A DNA stretch of 64,000 nucleotides from Cryptomeria japonica (GCF_030272615.1 NC_081408.1:304023450-304087449), one strand, 5' to 3'; counted from the first letter of the stretch, positions 42,974 through 56,013 are shown. The notes: generated by a model from the sequence alone, not told the origin. A program made the numbers and translations.

Positions 42974-44064
42974 GGCTTGGTGTTATAATTATTTAAGTGA
43001 TTAATGTTTTAGATTATGATACAATAAGAGTTCAATAATTATAATGGATTAGTTTTTTTTAAATTCATTTTTAATAGGTTAATTTTTTAATTAATTCTCT
43101 CTTTTTTTACTCAAAGTCAAGTACATGTATTTCAAAGTCTTTTCTTTTGAGTAATAAGTGTTATCTTGACCTAATTTATAGATATGAATAAAATGGTTTG
43201 GTACTGACTTCTCTCTATAGCATAACATTGTTCCATGGCTACAATGGATCATGTATATATGTCATGAAATTGGTGCAACTCTCTTTTCTAAAATAAATTA
43301 AGATATCAATTATTTACATTAATTTTGGCCTAGATAGTTATAGTTGTCAATATTGACTTTATCATCCACATGTTGTAAAGATTAAATACAGATCAATGAG
43401 TACTATACACATGTTATGTTATGTTATGTTATGACCTAGTTATGAACTTGACATCCCATTAAAAAATTTCTAAATTTACCCTTGCACAAAGACTACATCA
43501 CATTCAACGTGTTTGATGGAAGAATAGTTATTAAAAACATTGCACATAGTGTTAAATTTACCCGTTTAGATGAAAAATGACTTTCCTCTAATATCTCTTT
43601 TTGTAGATTAGATGATGCCTTTGGTTATTCCTTTGATTCATTGCACCATTATTTAGGGTATATAAGGTAGTTTTGTATCTATGAAAATGTATGGCCTATA
43701 CTTAGGAGAATCATTTTTTTTTAATCTCAATCAAACTTTTGGTTGGTTGATTAAATATAAATCATGCATAACTAGTCTCATTAGCAATTAGTGAGGATGA
43801 TATTTGTTAGAAGGCAAATTCCAATGTTGCATTAATAAGTGCCTACAAGATCAATAGTTTTACTCATTAATTGTTATTTCGTCTATGTTAGAAAAGGAAG
43901 ATGTTACTATCTCAAGTTCACATAATATAGAGAAATTTGTTCATATCATTTAGGATTTTCAAAACATTATTGTTCTGAAAGTTTCTATTTGTTGATTGTG
44001 GTGTTAGCATAGACAATGACAGGAGATCTGCAAGAACAACCCTTCTTGTGAAAGGTGAAAAGAA
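42974..44064. other. AT-rich tandem-repeat remainder and plain intergenic DNA
   Basis: 42974-43200 completes the repeat seen at 34720-35173 (GATTAATGTTTTAGATTATG, AAAGTCAAGTACATGTATTT). A (TTATG) run of about four units sits near 43410-43430. From 43200 to 44064 I see no ORF, repeat or RNA gene. Confidence 0.5.
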
Positions 44065-44069
44065 ATATA

Positions 44070-45205
44070 TGTAATACCCTAAAAATGGTCATCTAAACTA
44101 TGGGCCCCTAATCTTGACAACATCAACAAGGTCCTAACCAAAGGCAATTAAATCAACCTTGAACACCTAATTAATTAATTCTTCAATCATTAATGTCACA
44201 TGGCAAATTAATCACTCAATATTAATTAAATATTTATTTAATTAATAAATCATTCGAAGTAAATATTTTGATCAATTATCCTATTTATTTCATTAAATAT
44301 CCTAGTATATCTAATTAATTAATAAATTTGCCATTTAATCTTCAAAAAAGGAACTAATTTACAAAAAGAGATTTATCACAAAAAGAGGAATTAATTTGAA
44401 AAATAAATAAAAATTACCATAAATCTTCAAAAAAGGAAACAAATCAAGAAAGAGAAATTGGAAATTATGAACACAAATCTTCAAAAAATGAATTAATTGG
44501 AAAAATGAATTAAAATTTGAGAAAATAAATCAAATTGAGATAATATTGAAAATCAATTTAAAAATTCAAGAAAAATCTCAAAAAAGGCAATTAAAACAAT
44601 TAAATCTCAAAATTGAATAAAATAGAGAATAAATCAGTTTTTTCTAATTTTATCTAAATTTTAGTTCAATTTCCTTTAAAACTGAGAAAAGAAGCCAATC
44701 ACATCAATTCACCTAGATTGTGCTTCCTCTTGGAAAATCTTGACCGCTCATCATCATTTGATCTCAGCCGTTGGTTTCGTTATGAATTTTCACAAATTCA
44801 GGCTCTCATCTCTCATTCAAGGATCCTGGAGAATATATTGTTATCATACTGTTTTTTCTTTAGGTTCATTGATATTTTGCATTGAGATTATTGCATATTA
44901 GTTATTACATCTTTGTTAAATCATCTAGCTTAATATTGCTTAAATCATGTTAGCTTAATCTTGCATCCATTTAGCTCAATTTCGTACTCATATAGATTAA
45001 ATCCTTCATTTAGGTGTTGTCTAGTCACTGGTATTGTATATAAAAATCTGAGAGAAAGACTAAACTCGCATATACTAGAAGTCAATAGGTCGCTTTGTGA
45101 TGGTTTATTATACATTTTTGATTGATTTACTAACCATCCATCTAATGACTTATTGAAGTGTTGTGTATTCTAGATACAGATACGATCCACTTTTCACACA
45201 CACCA
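44070..45205 (+). repeat. 5' LTR of E2, TATA box lost
   Basis: Same length as the 3' copy with scattered substitutions. Where the 3' LTR has GTATAAATAAAAG, this copy has CACAAATTCAGG (44791-44802), so the best TATA box is gone. The first 22 bases resemble the E1 LTR start (CCTAAAAATGGTC). Confidence 0.9.
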
Positions 45206-45209
45206 TTTC

Positions 45210-45239
45210 TGGTGCCCACCGTGGGGCTCGAACCCATGA
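45210..45239 (+). other. Primer-binding site of E2 (Lys tRNA, CUU type)
   Basis: Beginning TGGTGCCCACCGTGGGG and continuing CTCGAACCCA, it is complementary over about 28 of 30 bases to the 3' end of plant tRNA-Lys(CUU) with its CCA, the mismatches being at the fourth base and near the distal end. The match to this tRNA is from memory. Confidence 0.75.
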
Positions 45240-45333
45240 ATACAATATTTCTAATGTTTCTTGAATAAATTTAATGTTTGGTTTTTATAACTAATAAACG
45301 TGTTAAATTTGCAAATAAAAATCTTTCTTTTTG

Positions 45334-45898
45334 CTTGTTCTTCTATGATAGTCAAAAATGGTCTTTGTTCGGAGGGCATAACTTTTTATTTAACTGTTGG
45401 ATTTAAACCAATGTTTTATATGTTATTTAGAACCAATTTTTCTATATTTTCACTGAAGTGATTATCTTAATAATGTCTGGTTTGAATGATATGAATGATA
45501 GAGTGCAGTACTATCATTTTACTTATTCTTCTATGACAATCACAAATGGTCTCTAGTTGGAGGGCATAATGTTTTATTGAACCATTGAATCTAAACCAAT
45601 TTTTGATATGTTGTTTCAAACCAAGTTTTCTACATTTTAAACTGAAGCAATTCTCCTAATGATGTCTGGTGTGAAATTATGAATGACAGAGTGCAATACT
45701 ATCATTTTACTTATTTTTCTGTGACAAGCAAAAATGGTCTCTATTCGGAGGGCATAAATTTTTATTGAACCATTGGATCTAAACAAAAAATTTATATGCT
45801 ATTTCAATTCAAGTTTTCCATATTTTCACCGAAGAGATTGGCTTAATTAGGTATGGTGGGAAAGTTATAAATGACATAGTGAAATACTATCAAAACTA
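45334..45898 (+). repeat. Three tandem 188-bp repeats in the E2 leader
   Basis: Units start at 45334, 45522 and 45710 with CTT.TTCTTCTATGA, and each contains AAATGGTCT..., GGAGGGCATAA and GAGTGCAATACTATCA. They are diverged, non-coding and not seen in E1. Confidence 0.8.
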
Positions 45899-45899
45899 T

Positions 45900-47539
45900 C
45901 ATAACTAGGATAGTCATAAAAAATGGAAATTCTTGTTAGATTAGTTTAATTTACAATTTGCATGCTAGAATTTTATTTTGATAAATTTTTATGTTATTTT
46001 GGTAACTAATGCTGGGTTTTTCATGTTTGCAAAGCGCTTTTCAAATAATCTATCAATCAAACATACGCCTGTCAAAGAATCAAAAACAAAATGACTACTA
46101 ATGTGTTGTTCTTGTAGGTTGCCTAAGGAGAATCAACTAAACATTGTGTATTCATTTAGTATTTTCTTACGAACTTAAATTGCTATTTTGTTAACAAACA
46201 AATCTATCTTTTGTGCTTGAATAAAAATCTGAGAGGTAGGAGAGTATGCTCTTGTCTACATAGACAATCAAAAATCTAGACCCTTAAGGCTTTTTCTAAG
46301 TTTTGAGATTTGTATACCTTTAACAGGTCTTTCACAATGGGAAAAAGTAATCACCCTATGAGAACAACCCAAGTGAGTATAGCTGGACCCAACCATTCCA
46401 ACTCACTATAATAATTACGCCTTTAGTGATTAAAGTCTCAGAGGATGGGATTATTTGAGTTTTCTCTACAAGATCTCTCATATAGGGCATTTTGTAGGGC
46501 CTCGCAGTCTCAATCCTGTTTACGTGACTACAACTTGTTTTGGTACCTTGTCGGGCTATAGGCCTCAATCATGCTTGCATGACTTGAAGGGGTAATTTTG
46601 AATGAAATTCCTGACTAAGAACTATAAGATAGAAGCTACCTGATTCACCTCCGAAAGGGGGATAATCTTTGTGCAAGAGAGATAGTAACTCTCCCAAGGC
46701 ACTTGCCATATCATGCCACCATTAGCATTCAGAGTCAACTAATACGACATTGAGAATCCATTGCGTGAGACTCAAAGGTTGTATTCTGATTAGTTATTGG
46801 GTGTGTACATGAGTCTGCAAGCAAAGGTTTTCCTTCTTAGCCAAATTTTGTAGGGTTAGCATGTTGTGCTTGAAAGTCGTTATACATCTTGCGTGTTTAC
46901 TATTTTTTGATCCCTGAAACTAAAACTGAAAAGACTGAAACTGGAAAAGAAACTAAAAGCCATGTCAATGATCAAAACTTTGTCAAAACTCATCCTACAT
47001 CCATTCCTGAGTTGTACGAGTCATCATCATCCTTCATTATTTATCGTCTGAGAAGTACTAAATTGTCGTTTGAACATAGGCATCAACCCGTAAGAGTATC
47101 TGCATTTGTCATCTAGAAACCCTTCAATTATCATTTGAACATTGAAATTTTGTCGTACAAGTCACTGCTTAGAAGTCTGTCAAAATTGCTAAAAAAAAGG
47201 CTTCTAATAGTCCTTTTTTATCAGTCCTAAAATGTAAACAACAAGCTTATTCCTAGTTTTCTAAACCTGATCATAAAGACACCTTGGTAGTGTACCTTTC
47301 ATAGCTGTTTTGCACGATTTTGTCAGTTACCTCTTAGCTAGCTCAATCAACCTAATACAATCAACCAATCTGTTGTCCAAACTTCACTCTCGAGTATCAC
47401 TTAGGCTAGTTAGCCTTGACTCAAAATCAAAGTCAGTGTATCTCACCTGCATAAGTTTGAACATCAACCTCTGGCCTCAACAAACAACTAGCTTTGATCT
47501 CACCTTGACATTTGTAACACCTCTTGCTATCAATAGTAA
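45900..47539 (+). other. E2 leader
   Basis: Non-coding by appearance. The block at 46370-46600 (CCAAGTGAGTATAGCTGGA, CTTGCATGACTTGAAGGG) matches the E1 leader at 20030-20300. The small open frames at 46889-47116 and 47310-47552 have no motif. Confidence 0.5.
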
Positions 47540-48150
47540 ATGGCTACCTTAGCTCCAATTCACATGGCTACCTTGGCTCAAATGATTCAAGATATCAAGA
47601 AAGAAATATATGACATGAAAATCCAACAAAATAAATCAATGACTCCATTTGAAAAACAAATGCATGATATCAAGATTGAGAAACTTCAAGGAATGCTAAA
47701 ACTATTATATGATTTGAAAATCAAAAACCAAGAAATAATTGGCAATCAAAAGCCAAATCTCAAACAAGCTCACAAGACACCTTCACCAAGACATAAAGAA
47801 ATTTCCTACAAATATCCTCTAGATAGACAATTTACACATTTGGGTCAATCTATTAAGTCGACTTTGAAAGAGCTTCTTGAGCATAATCTTATCATATTGC
47901 CTAAAAAGACCACATGGGGATGTGATTTTTTTAGTAAGTATTGTGCATATCATAGACAAAATGAACATAGGACTTTGAATTGAATGGAATTAAAACATAA
48001 GATTCAAGATCTCATTGATAATGATGTCATTGAAATTGAAGATCCTAATGACTCACCTAAAGAAAAAAAGGAACTACTTCTAAGCATGATCAAAATCATG
48101 AACCTATGTCTAGAAAGGCTTCATATGTGGCCTCCATCCCTTCCATGATG
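47540..48150 (+). pseudogene. E2 gag relic with CxYH-type Cys/His motif
   Basis: From MATLAPIHMATLAQMIQDIK the frame gives a Lys/Ile-rich helical segment, then FTHLGQSIKSTLKELLEHNL, and the motif YCAYHRQNEHRTLN, stop, MELKHKIQDLIDN at about 47937-48015. In plant Ty3/gypsy gags the pattern is C-x-[YF]-H-x(n)-H-x4-C-x2-LK..I..LI, so the stop (TGA) stands where the last Cys codon (TGC/TGT) is expected. The frame then drifts into the Pro-rich ORF after about 48150. This places the family near Ty3/gypsy, probably the Tat group. Confidence 0.6.
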
Positions 48151-48240
48151 CCTTCATCTCCTAAAACTTCTTAGCAACAATCCATACCATCTCCTTCAAA
48201 CAATGAAACTTCTCATGTTTACCTTCAAGGGCTATCTCCT

Positions 48241-50031
48241 ATGGAAATCCAAGTTAATGGCAATATTGGTACAAGTTCCTCTAAAGATTTTAAAATTCTA
48301 GATCCTATGCCATCATGCACTCCAATTCCAATCATACCCACTCTAGAAGGCCCTTTCCAAAATGCTTCCCCATCATGCAAAAACATGAACACCTTCCAAG
48401 AATCCCCCATGCATACCAACAATATTACCTCTTCCTTAGAAATGGCTTCATGTCAAGAGGATAATCTGCCAAAAAAAAAAAAAAGTCCTATCATAATAAA
48501 AGATCAAGACACCAAAACTCCTCAATCCCATCTAATCATTGAAAAAGATCCTATTTCACTAGAATCCCATGATGATCCCCTTATACCTTTCCATTTCTTC
48601 CAAGATGATCCCTTTCCATCTCAAGAGAAAACTATCCTTCCAAATCTCATTCCTAATCCACTTCCTATGCATGATCAAGATATACCTTCCATTCTTTTTT
48701 ATCATTCCACTGAAAGTCCAGAGAATAACACCTTTAAAGAGGAATCCAGTTATCTTCCTCCTTGTCAAGATCAAATTATCCCTTCAATTTTAGATCCTCC
48801 TTGTCAGGATAAAATAATCCCTTTAAATACCCCACAAGACTCCTTTGTCCCTCTGTCTCCATGTCCTAGTCATCCATATACACTCCAAGATCTCATTTCT
48901 TTTGATGATCTCATTATTCCTTCCATTAAAGAGCCTGTCATTGATCCTAATCCCACCCATGATCCTAGTCCCTCTCATGATTCTAGAGATAAAAAAAAAA
49001 TTTGCAAGATGTTAATGAACCCCCCACATGCACAATGGGTTCATCCACTTTGGTCTAGTCTGATTCACTTCATGATCCTATCATTCCTTACATTCCACCT
49101 CCATCTCATAATAGACTTGCACCTTCTTTCCAAAGAAAAGTGTATCCTACATATCAAAATATTTATAAAGGCAAAGGGGTAGACCACCACAAGCAAGAAC
49201 CCCTCCATATTAAAGAAAGTTTTAAAGGTCATGGCCTCAAGGACATTTCTCAAGATGTTGGTATCTCTCATAAATCCTACATTTCTCTAGTTAAATCCAA
49301 ATATATGCTTTCCTCTTCATCACTTCCATCCATTCTAGGTCCCTATATTCCTCCATCCCTTATGCAAGATCAACAAAGGTACATGTTTTTGAGTACCCTC
49401 CATCCATCTAAAAGAATTCCATATAATTCATATCTATCCACACATCTCCCTCCAAGCAATTTAGATGCCAAGCATAAAATTCATAAATCAAGCAATCCAC
49501 ATGTAATCAAGGGTCAACATGTCCCATCTAATCGACATGTCAAAACAAAGCAAAATATGATCCAAAAAAAAAATACAAAACGCCATAAAGGCCCACAAAG
49601 AAAGATGAAATGTCAAACATTATATGGGTTCCTAAGGCACTTGTACAAGCAATGCGCTCTAACGAACTACAAAAGCATGAAAAATAAAAAACCATGTGGA
49701 TCCCTAAGCGGCTTCTTGAAGCACGAAAGTCTAAAGAAAAATCAAATCCAAAATTGTTGTTCCTCCATCCAAACCTTTTGAGTCTATTCCTCCATCACCT
49801 CCCTCATCCATTTTGGGTTCTTATGCCCCAAAATCTGTAACCTTTCCTCCATCCAAATCTCAAAATTTGAGATTCACTTCTCTTCCATGTGTCCACCATC
49901 CCTCAAGGTGTGTGCCAATGTTGATCTTTCCAACATTTCCATCTAGCCATACACAATTCTTCCAACATCCCATCCATTATCCAACACCTCTTTTTCACCC
50001 TTCCATCCCTCTTATCCAATCCTTTGCATAA
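48241..50031 (+). pseudogene. E2 Pro/Ser/Asp-rich ORF, homologue of the E1 ORF
   Basis: Three frames in sequence (48241-49182, 49140-49781, 49813-50031). Shared with E1 in order: SCQEDNL, ESHDDP, FKEESSYLPPCQDQIIPS, HPYTLQDLISFDD, PSHDS, YKGKGVDHHKQEPLHIK, LPSILGPYIPPS, PPSNLDAKHKIHKSSNPHV and NRHVKTKQNM. Beyond 49640 the E1 phrases WVPK and MWIPK are recognisable only across frameshifts. Repetition and low complexity make alignment loose in the first half, but the basic second half is clearly related. No catalytic motif. Role unknown. Confidence 0.6.
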
Positions 50032-50299
50032 ATCCTTGCCCTAGTTTCATTTCATTATCCCGTGAACATCTTTGAGCATACCTTCATAGCCATGGTGTAT
50101 TACAACTCATATTCCAAGGGTACCATCCAAAGAAGCAAGACATTGGGGTCCTTCTTCCATCCCCTATCATACCATCCAAAGAAGCGAGATACTGGAGTCC
50201 TTCTTCCATCTCCTATCATGCATCCATTATCTTCCAAAAAAGAAAAAAAATGATGAAAAAGTGAAAAAAAAATTAGAAAAAAAAGTAAAGAGAAATAAT

Positions 50300-50392
50300 T
50301 TCATCCACCAGTGAAAACCACTTCTTGTGGTGCCTTGGGCAAGTACCATGATGAAAACATGGAAAATGAGTATCATGCATAATCCATTATCC
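50300..50392 (+). other. Conserved structured block E2-CB
   Basis: CAGTGAAAACCACTTCTTGT and then GGTGCCTTGGGCAAGTACCA, GATGAAAAC, TATCATGCATAATCC. It parallels the E1 block at 24463-24541 and is likewise preceded by an A-rich tract. ACCAC (50317-50321) pairs with GTGGT (50327-50331). Confidence 0.55.
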
Positions 50393-53300
50393 TTTTTCAC
50401 TTTACACCAGGGGAAAGTTCCATCCATGTACATCCATCTATTATCCTTCATCCTCCATTATCTGGCATTCGTTCTATCTACATTCATATCCCTTTTCCAC
50501 CTTTGATCTTGACAAGGTTAAGGATCTTTATAGGTTTTGCATGTGTCCTATTTATTACACTTGATCCAAACCCTTTAGCTCCTATCCATTGCTCACTTAC
50601 ATTCTTCATTACCACCTTTAATCTTGATTATCCTATTTGTCCCCTATCCAAATCTATTCCTTGATCTTGATCAACACTATGGACAAAATGCAAAAACATG
50701 CTTTCTACAAACCTCTTGACATGGCCACTTCTTTGGACCATATGGCTTCGTTACACTATATCCTTGCTTTGTTGTGCTATATCCTTACTTTACATTTCTA
50801 AAATCCTTTCTTTACATTTCTATATCTGGTCTCTGTGCTTGGATTAACGTTGTGAGATAGTCCTTGAAAGTATCCTCCATCACTCACTTACCCATTTATA
50901 TCCCATTCGTTCATTCACTCACTCAAAATTCCTTTTGCCTTGCTAGACACTAGGGGCAAACATCAAAAAACTTTAAAAATAGGAAAAAGTCTTGAAATAA
51001 TTCTTAAAATTAAAAAATAAAATAAAATAAATACTTGAAAATTAAAGCATGAAAGCATGGATTGTCTATCAAATCAAACCAACAATAGAGAAACTCTCAA
51101 AGTCTACAATCAAATTGATCACATGTCTAATCAACATCAACATCAACATGTCTTATACAAGGATGTGTACACTCAAAACCAGACAGATCAGTCTTATACG
51201 GAGTACTCACTCTTTCAAACCAAACACTCTTATCAATCATCAAACAATCAAAAGAATGACATAGATCAGTGTGACTGCTGGATTTTGTCCTAGTTAGTAT
51301 TATCTTTATCAAGTGATGGTAGAACATGTTTCATCTTTTAAAGTCACTAAACATTTTCCACTTTCCTTTTTCTTGTGCGTAATCTCTAGTCACTTTTGTG
51401 ACCCCCCTTGGTTCTCCTTAGAACCGTCATGGCTTGCAATCAATCAACATTATAGTCCTAGGGAACTTCAATCTTAAATCCCTTAGCAGCTCAACCAAGC
51501 CTTGTGTCAGTTAAGTCTGGATCATTCACTCTGAGTCAGTCATCTGTCTCCTACCATATAAAAAGTTTTGATCACTAGCACCCTATCACACATGCAAAAC
51601 AAGATTACTGAAAACAATCACTAAACAGTTTGAGATATGATTGAAATTTTCTTTGTGTGTTCTCTTTTACATTGTTTTTCGATTATTATTCCCTTTTAGT
51701 AACTCAAGGAAGTATATATTGACTAAGAGGAGCAAGGATTGAGGGCATAATGCTTTTCTTTGTTTTCTACTTGTAGGAGCGATTCCGATGATCTGGAAAC
51801 ATCTAATCATATAGGTGTTTGTGATAAGTTCCTTCACATCAAGGTGAAATCACCACACATACCTCAACTCTGCTTATTTGTATGTTATAGGGAGGTTGGA
51901 GTCATTTCTTTGACTACTTTGAGGGAATTTCTTTAATGTGGAATCCATATGCATGCGTATAATGTCCAAGGATATGAATGACCAAAGGGTCATTACAGAC
52001 AAGATAATTAATATTGCATATGAAAAGAAAGGAACTCTATTTTTCCTGCTATGTTTGTAAAACGCTCAGTGATGAAAATTAAGCATTCCAAATCTAGTGA
52101 CTAGGTTTAGGTTGCATTCATTCTAAATTTTATGCATTTTGAGTGATTTCAGCATGATAACAATGATCTCTTTATCTTTCGAATGAGATTTTGAAGCATC
52201 ATCATTTCTCATCTAAGTGGTATCTTATTCATCATCATTTCTCCAATCGAGTACTTGTGTATTGAGATGTTAGCTGCATACATAAGAATCTTACATAGAT
52301 TGATACATTTCATTACTACTTATTTGCATTCATATTATTGCATGAAGAAAAATAAACATTTGCATTACTAGTTACTCATTTTCATCATTTATTTGCATAT
52401 GAAAAGAAATAAAAAAATATCCATACACATCTCCATTGCATACATCCATATTGAAAAGATATGCATACATATAGAAAGACATCTCGTTATCAATAAACAC
52501 AAGTACGAGGAAATCAAATGAAGAGCTCGTATATCTCATCATAATCTCAATATCCAAGAGTACAAATGATATCAACTGTCAAATACAATATCTCATCAAA
52601 GAAAGAATCCTATGAAATTGGAAATGATACATTGAACCCCTTATATAGCCCAAACCCTAATTTTCAAACTTGTTCCGATGGATGTAAAACTTATATCCTA
52701 AGCTAAATTGACTATCCCGAGTCTATTTTCAGGATCAAAATCAAAATTTGACGTCACTGCTCTAGTCAAAATTTCACGATGTTGACCACTTAGCACTTTC
52801 ATCCTCAAGTAAATTTTTGAATCATTTTGCGCTTAATTCAATTCTAAATCTCAATTTCATTCTCAAATCAACTCTGATTTTAATTCTTCAACATCAATCT
52901 TCGTGCTCCAAAAATTATCATCACTAAAAATTGCCTAAAATCATTGAACCCTCGCTATCTTTTGATTTCTCTCCCGATAGGGCATACTCATGACCTCAAC
53001 ATCTTTTCAGTGATTATCATCATCAAAAGTCGAGACAAAATCTTTTCAAATAAATTAACCAAACCTTGTTACTAGGGGCATCTTAACTAAATCATGTTGT
53101 ATCAAGTTGAGATTCTTCAATGTCAAATAGAGGAATCTCTAGGAGCATATCAATCTTTGTCCTTATATGAATCAATCTTCAAATTGATGTTTAGTTTTAA
53201 GCACATCAAATCAAGCTAGATATTTTATCTTGCTAATCAGTTCTTGTTCAATCAAGTTCAGAATTAGTTTTATCTCACTTCGCTCAATCGATTCTTGTTC

Positions 53301-53514
53301 AATCAAGTTCTAGATCAATGGTCCTTTCTTGATTAATCAAGTTCAAGAATGACATCTCGCTCTTTGTCGGTCTTTGTTCAATCAATTCTAGGTTCGATAT
53401 TGCTTTAATCAAATTTGTCCAGTTTTATCACTTCAAATCAAGCTAAACATCCTTCTCTTCATCGATTTGTGATCCATCAAGTTCAGAACTGATTTCTATT
53501 TGACATCAACTATT
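50393..53514 (+). other. E2 non-coding interior before the PPT
   Basis: No PMD gene or other recognisable ORF on either strand. GCTAGACACTAGGGGCAAA (about 50943) parallels E1. The stretch 53230-53500 repeats ATCAAGTTCAGAA/GTTCAATCAAGTTC at 45-60 bp spacing. Confidence 0.5.
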
Positions 53515-53560
53515 CTTTGAACCAATGCGCTACTCGCACATTAATTCAAAGAGGGGCAAA
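53515..53560 (+). other. Hairpin overlapping the polypurine tract of E2
   Basis: CTTTGAA (53515-53521) pairs with TTCAAAG (53545-53551), extended by CAATG/CATTA, around a loop; the 3' arm overlaps the PPT AAAGAGGGGCAAA (53548-53560). Same arrangement as in E1 with different loop sequence. Confidence 0.7.
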
Positions 53561-54696
53561 TGTAATACCCTAAAAATGGTCATCTAAACCATGGGCCCCT
53601 AATCTTGACAACATCACCAAGGTCCTAACGAAAGGCAATTAAATCAATGTTGAGCACATAATTAATTAATTCTTCAATCATTAATGTCACATGGCAAATT
53701 AATCACTCAATATTAATTAAATATTTATTTAATTAAGAAATCATTCCAAGTAAATTATTTTGATCAATTATCCTATTTATTTTATTAATTATCCTAGTAT
53801 ATTTAATTAATTAATAAATTTTCCATTTAATCTTCAAAAGAGGAATTACTTTACAAAAAGAGATTTATCACAAAAAGATGAATTAATTTGAAAAATAAAT
53901 AAAAATTGTCATAAATCTTCAAAAAAGGAAACAAATCAAGAAAGAGGAATTGGAAATTATGAGCACAAATCTTCAAAAAAGGAATTAATGGGAAAAATGA
54001 ATTAAAATTTGAGAAAAGAAATCAAATGGAGATAATCTTGAAAATCAAATTAAAAATTGAAGAAAAATCTCAAAGAAAGAAATTAAAATAATTAAATCTC
54101 AAAATTGAATAAAATAGAGAATAAATAAGTTTTCCTGATTTTATCTTAATTTTAGTTCAGTTTCCTTTAAAACTGAGAAAAGCAGCCAATCACATCAATT
54201 CACCTGGATTGTGCTTCCTCTTGAAAAATCTTGACCGCTCATCATCATTTGGTCTCAGTCGCTGGTTTCTTTCTGAATTTTGTATAAATAAAAGCTCTCA
54301 TCTCTCATTCAAGGATCCTAGAGAATATATTGTTATCATGTTGTTTTTTCTCTAGGTTCATTGAGATTTTGCATTGAGATTATTGCATATTAGTTATTGC
54401 ATCTTTGTTAAATCATCTAGCTTAATATTGCTTAAATCATGTTAGCTTAATCTTGCATCCATTTAGCTCAATTTCCTACTCATATAGATTAAATCATTCA
54501 TTTAGGTGTTGTCTAGTCACTGGTATTGCATATAAAAATTTGAGTGCAAGACTAAACTCGCATATACTAGAAGGCAATAGGTCGTTCTGTGATGGTTTAT
54601 TATTCATTGTTGATTGATTTACTAACCATGCATCTAATGACTTATTGAAGTGTTGTGTATATGAGATACAAATACGATCCACTTTTCACACACACA
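53561..54696 (+). repeat. 3' LTR of E2, TATA box present
   Basis: Starts TGTAATACCC right after the PPT and ends TTTTCACACACACA before the ATATA duplication. TATAAATA at 54283-54290 is the likely promoter core. Confidence 0.9.
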
Positions 54697-54701
54697 ATAT
54701 A

Positions 54702-56013
54702 CACTCCAAGGTTTTGCAAGGCTAGGTCATAGTCACCCAGGATAGATATGTGTGAATAGTTGTAATTGTGAACAAGGATAATTGTTGGTATCACTCCCCT
54801 TGGGATTATAAATATAGTTCCTTTACATGTGAGACTGAAAATTTGCCTCTATTTTTTTGTGCTTTTCGATTTGAATCTATAGCACTAACGAAAACAACAA
54901 TTCTAATCTAACAATCCTACTCTAATCTAATTTTGATTAGAAAATAAAGAACAATGGAGGGACGGTTAAGGAATATTTTTAAAACAATTCTAATGTACAA
55001 TATTCATCAAAAGATCATTTAAAAACTTTTACCATTAAACCACGTCTACTTAATCATATTTGCATAAATCAAAGTTGCACAATTCATGCAAATATAATGC
55101 ATTCATCTAAAGAGAAAAGCAACAAAAAATTCTCAAAATTCATAAACCATAAAGCCATATCCATGCTTGCATATGGGACAAATTCCTATTTATCTCTTCA
55201 TGATATTGATGCATCCAAGTTATTCTTGCTATTGAATAATATAATGATAAATAATACCGACTAATAAACTTGTTTAAATCATTAACATAACCAAAGATAT
55301 GAAATATGAACACACTTCACAAAATTCAGGAAGAGAATCCACACCAAAAATTGCAGCAATATTCCAACAATTTAACCCCTTTCACAATTAAAATGAGCGT
55401 ATATATAGAGTTTGCAAATGGTTAAGGCCTGAAATTTATTAGAATCAACAAGAAAACTACATAAAACTACTCCTAAACTAATATTATATCTCCTTAGACT
55501 TTATTTAAGTGGTAAACCAATAATTTGAGAAGCCAAATTATTGAAAAAATGCAGCTTCTTTCACCATTTTAGACTTCTATTAACTTTTGTTCATCTCTCC
55601 ATGGGTTTGCATGAAAAACGTGGTTTTTTCTTTTCTCTAAGTTGCAGCTACACTCCAGCTAAAAGTAACTAAGGTTCCTTGGACATGAAAAACAAGAAAG
55701 AACACCTCATTTTTGTTTGCATTCAATCCTTGTAGAAAAAAGGACTTACCTAACAAATAACTATAAAAACCACTTATCCCACAACCAATTGTCTTCTACT
55801 TTATACATACTTTAATCTATTTCATTATTAAAGTATTAAATTTCAATACTTTGGCAAATTATTTGAAAAATGTTTCTTGAATCTCCCTACCACATTATGC
55901 AATTATTCAACATCTAGAGATTTGGTATATTTTAATTTTTTTACTAGGTTATTGACAAAGGAATGGCTCTTTCTTTACATCCTCTAGTTGTGTCAGTTTA
56001 GCCTTCATAATTC
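54702..56013. other. AT-rich DNA without recognisable features
   Basis: Continuation of the locus into which E2 inserted. Only short chance ORFs; no repeat, RNA gene or coding motif seen. Confidence 0.5.

Larger units (their letters stand above)
44070..54696 (+). mobile_element. E2: complete LTR retrotransposon without pol, relative of E1
   Basis: LTRs of about 1,136 bp each (44070-45205; 53561-54696) start TGTAATACCCTAAAAATGG and end CACA. The target duplication ATATA is at 44065-44069 and 54697-54701. A tRNA-Lys primer site follows the 5' LTR and a PPT precedes the 3' LTR. The interior has a 188-bp tandem repeat, leader, gag relic with a Cys/His motif, and the Pro/Ser/Asp-rich ORF shared with E1. 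No protease, RT, RNase H, integrase or PMD gene is visible. It must have moved using enzymes from another element. Confidence 0.9.

Noticed and set aside
45210-45240. Possible tRNA-Lys gene fragment
   Set aside because: The sequence is only the complement of the tRNA 3' end, directly after an LTR, with no D or anticodon arm. It is a primer-binding site.
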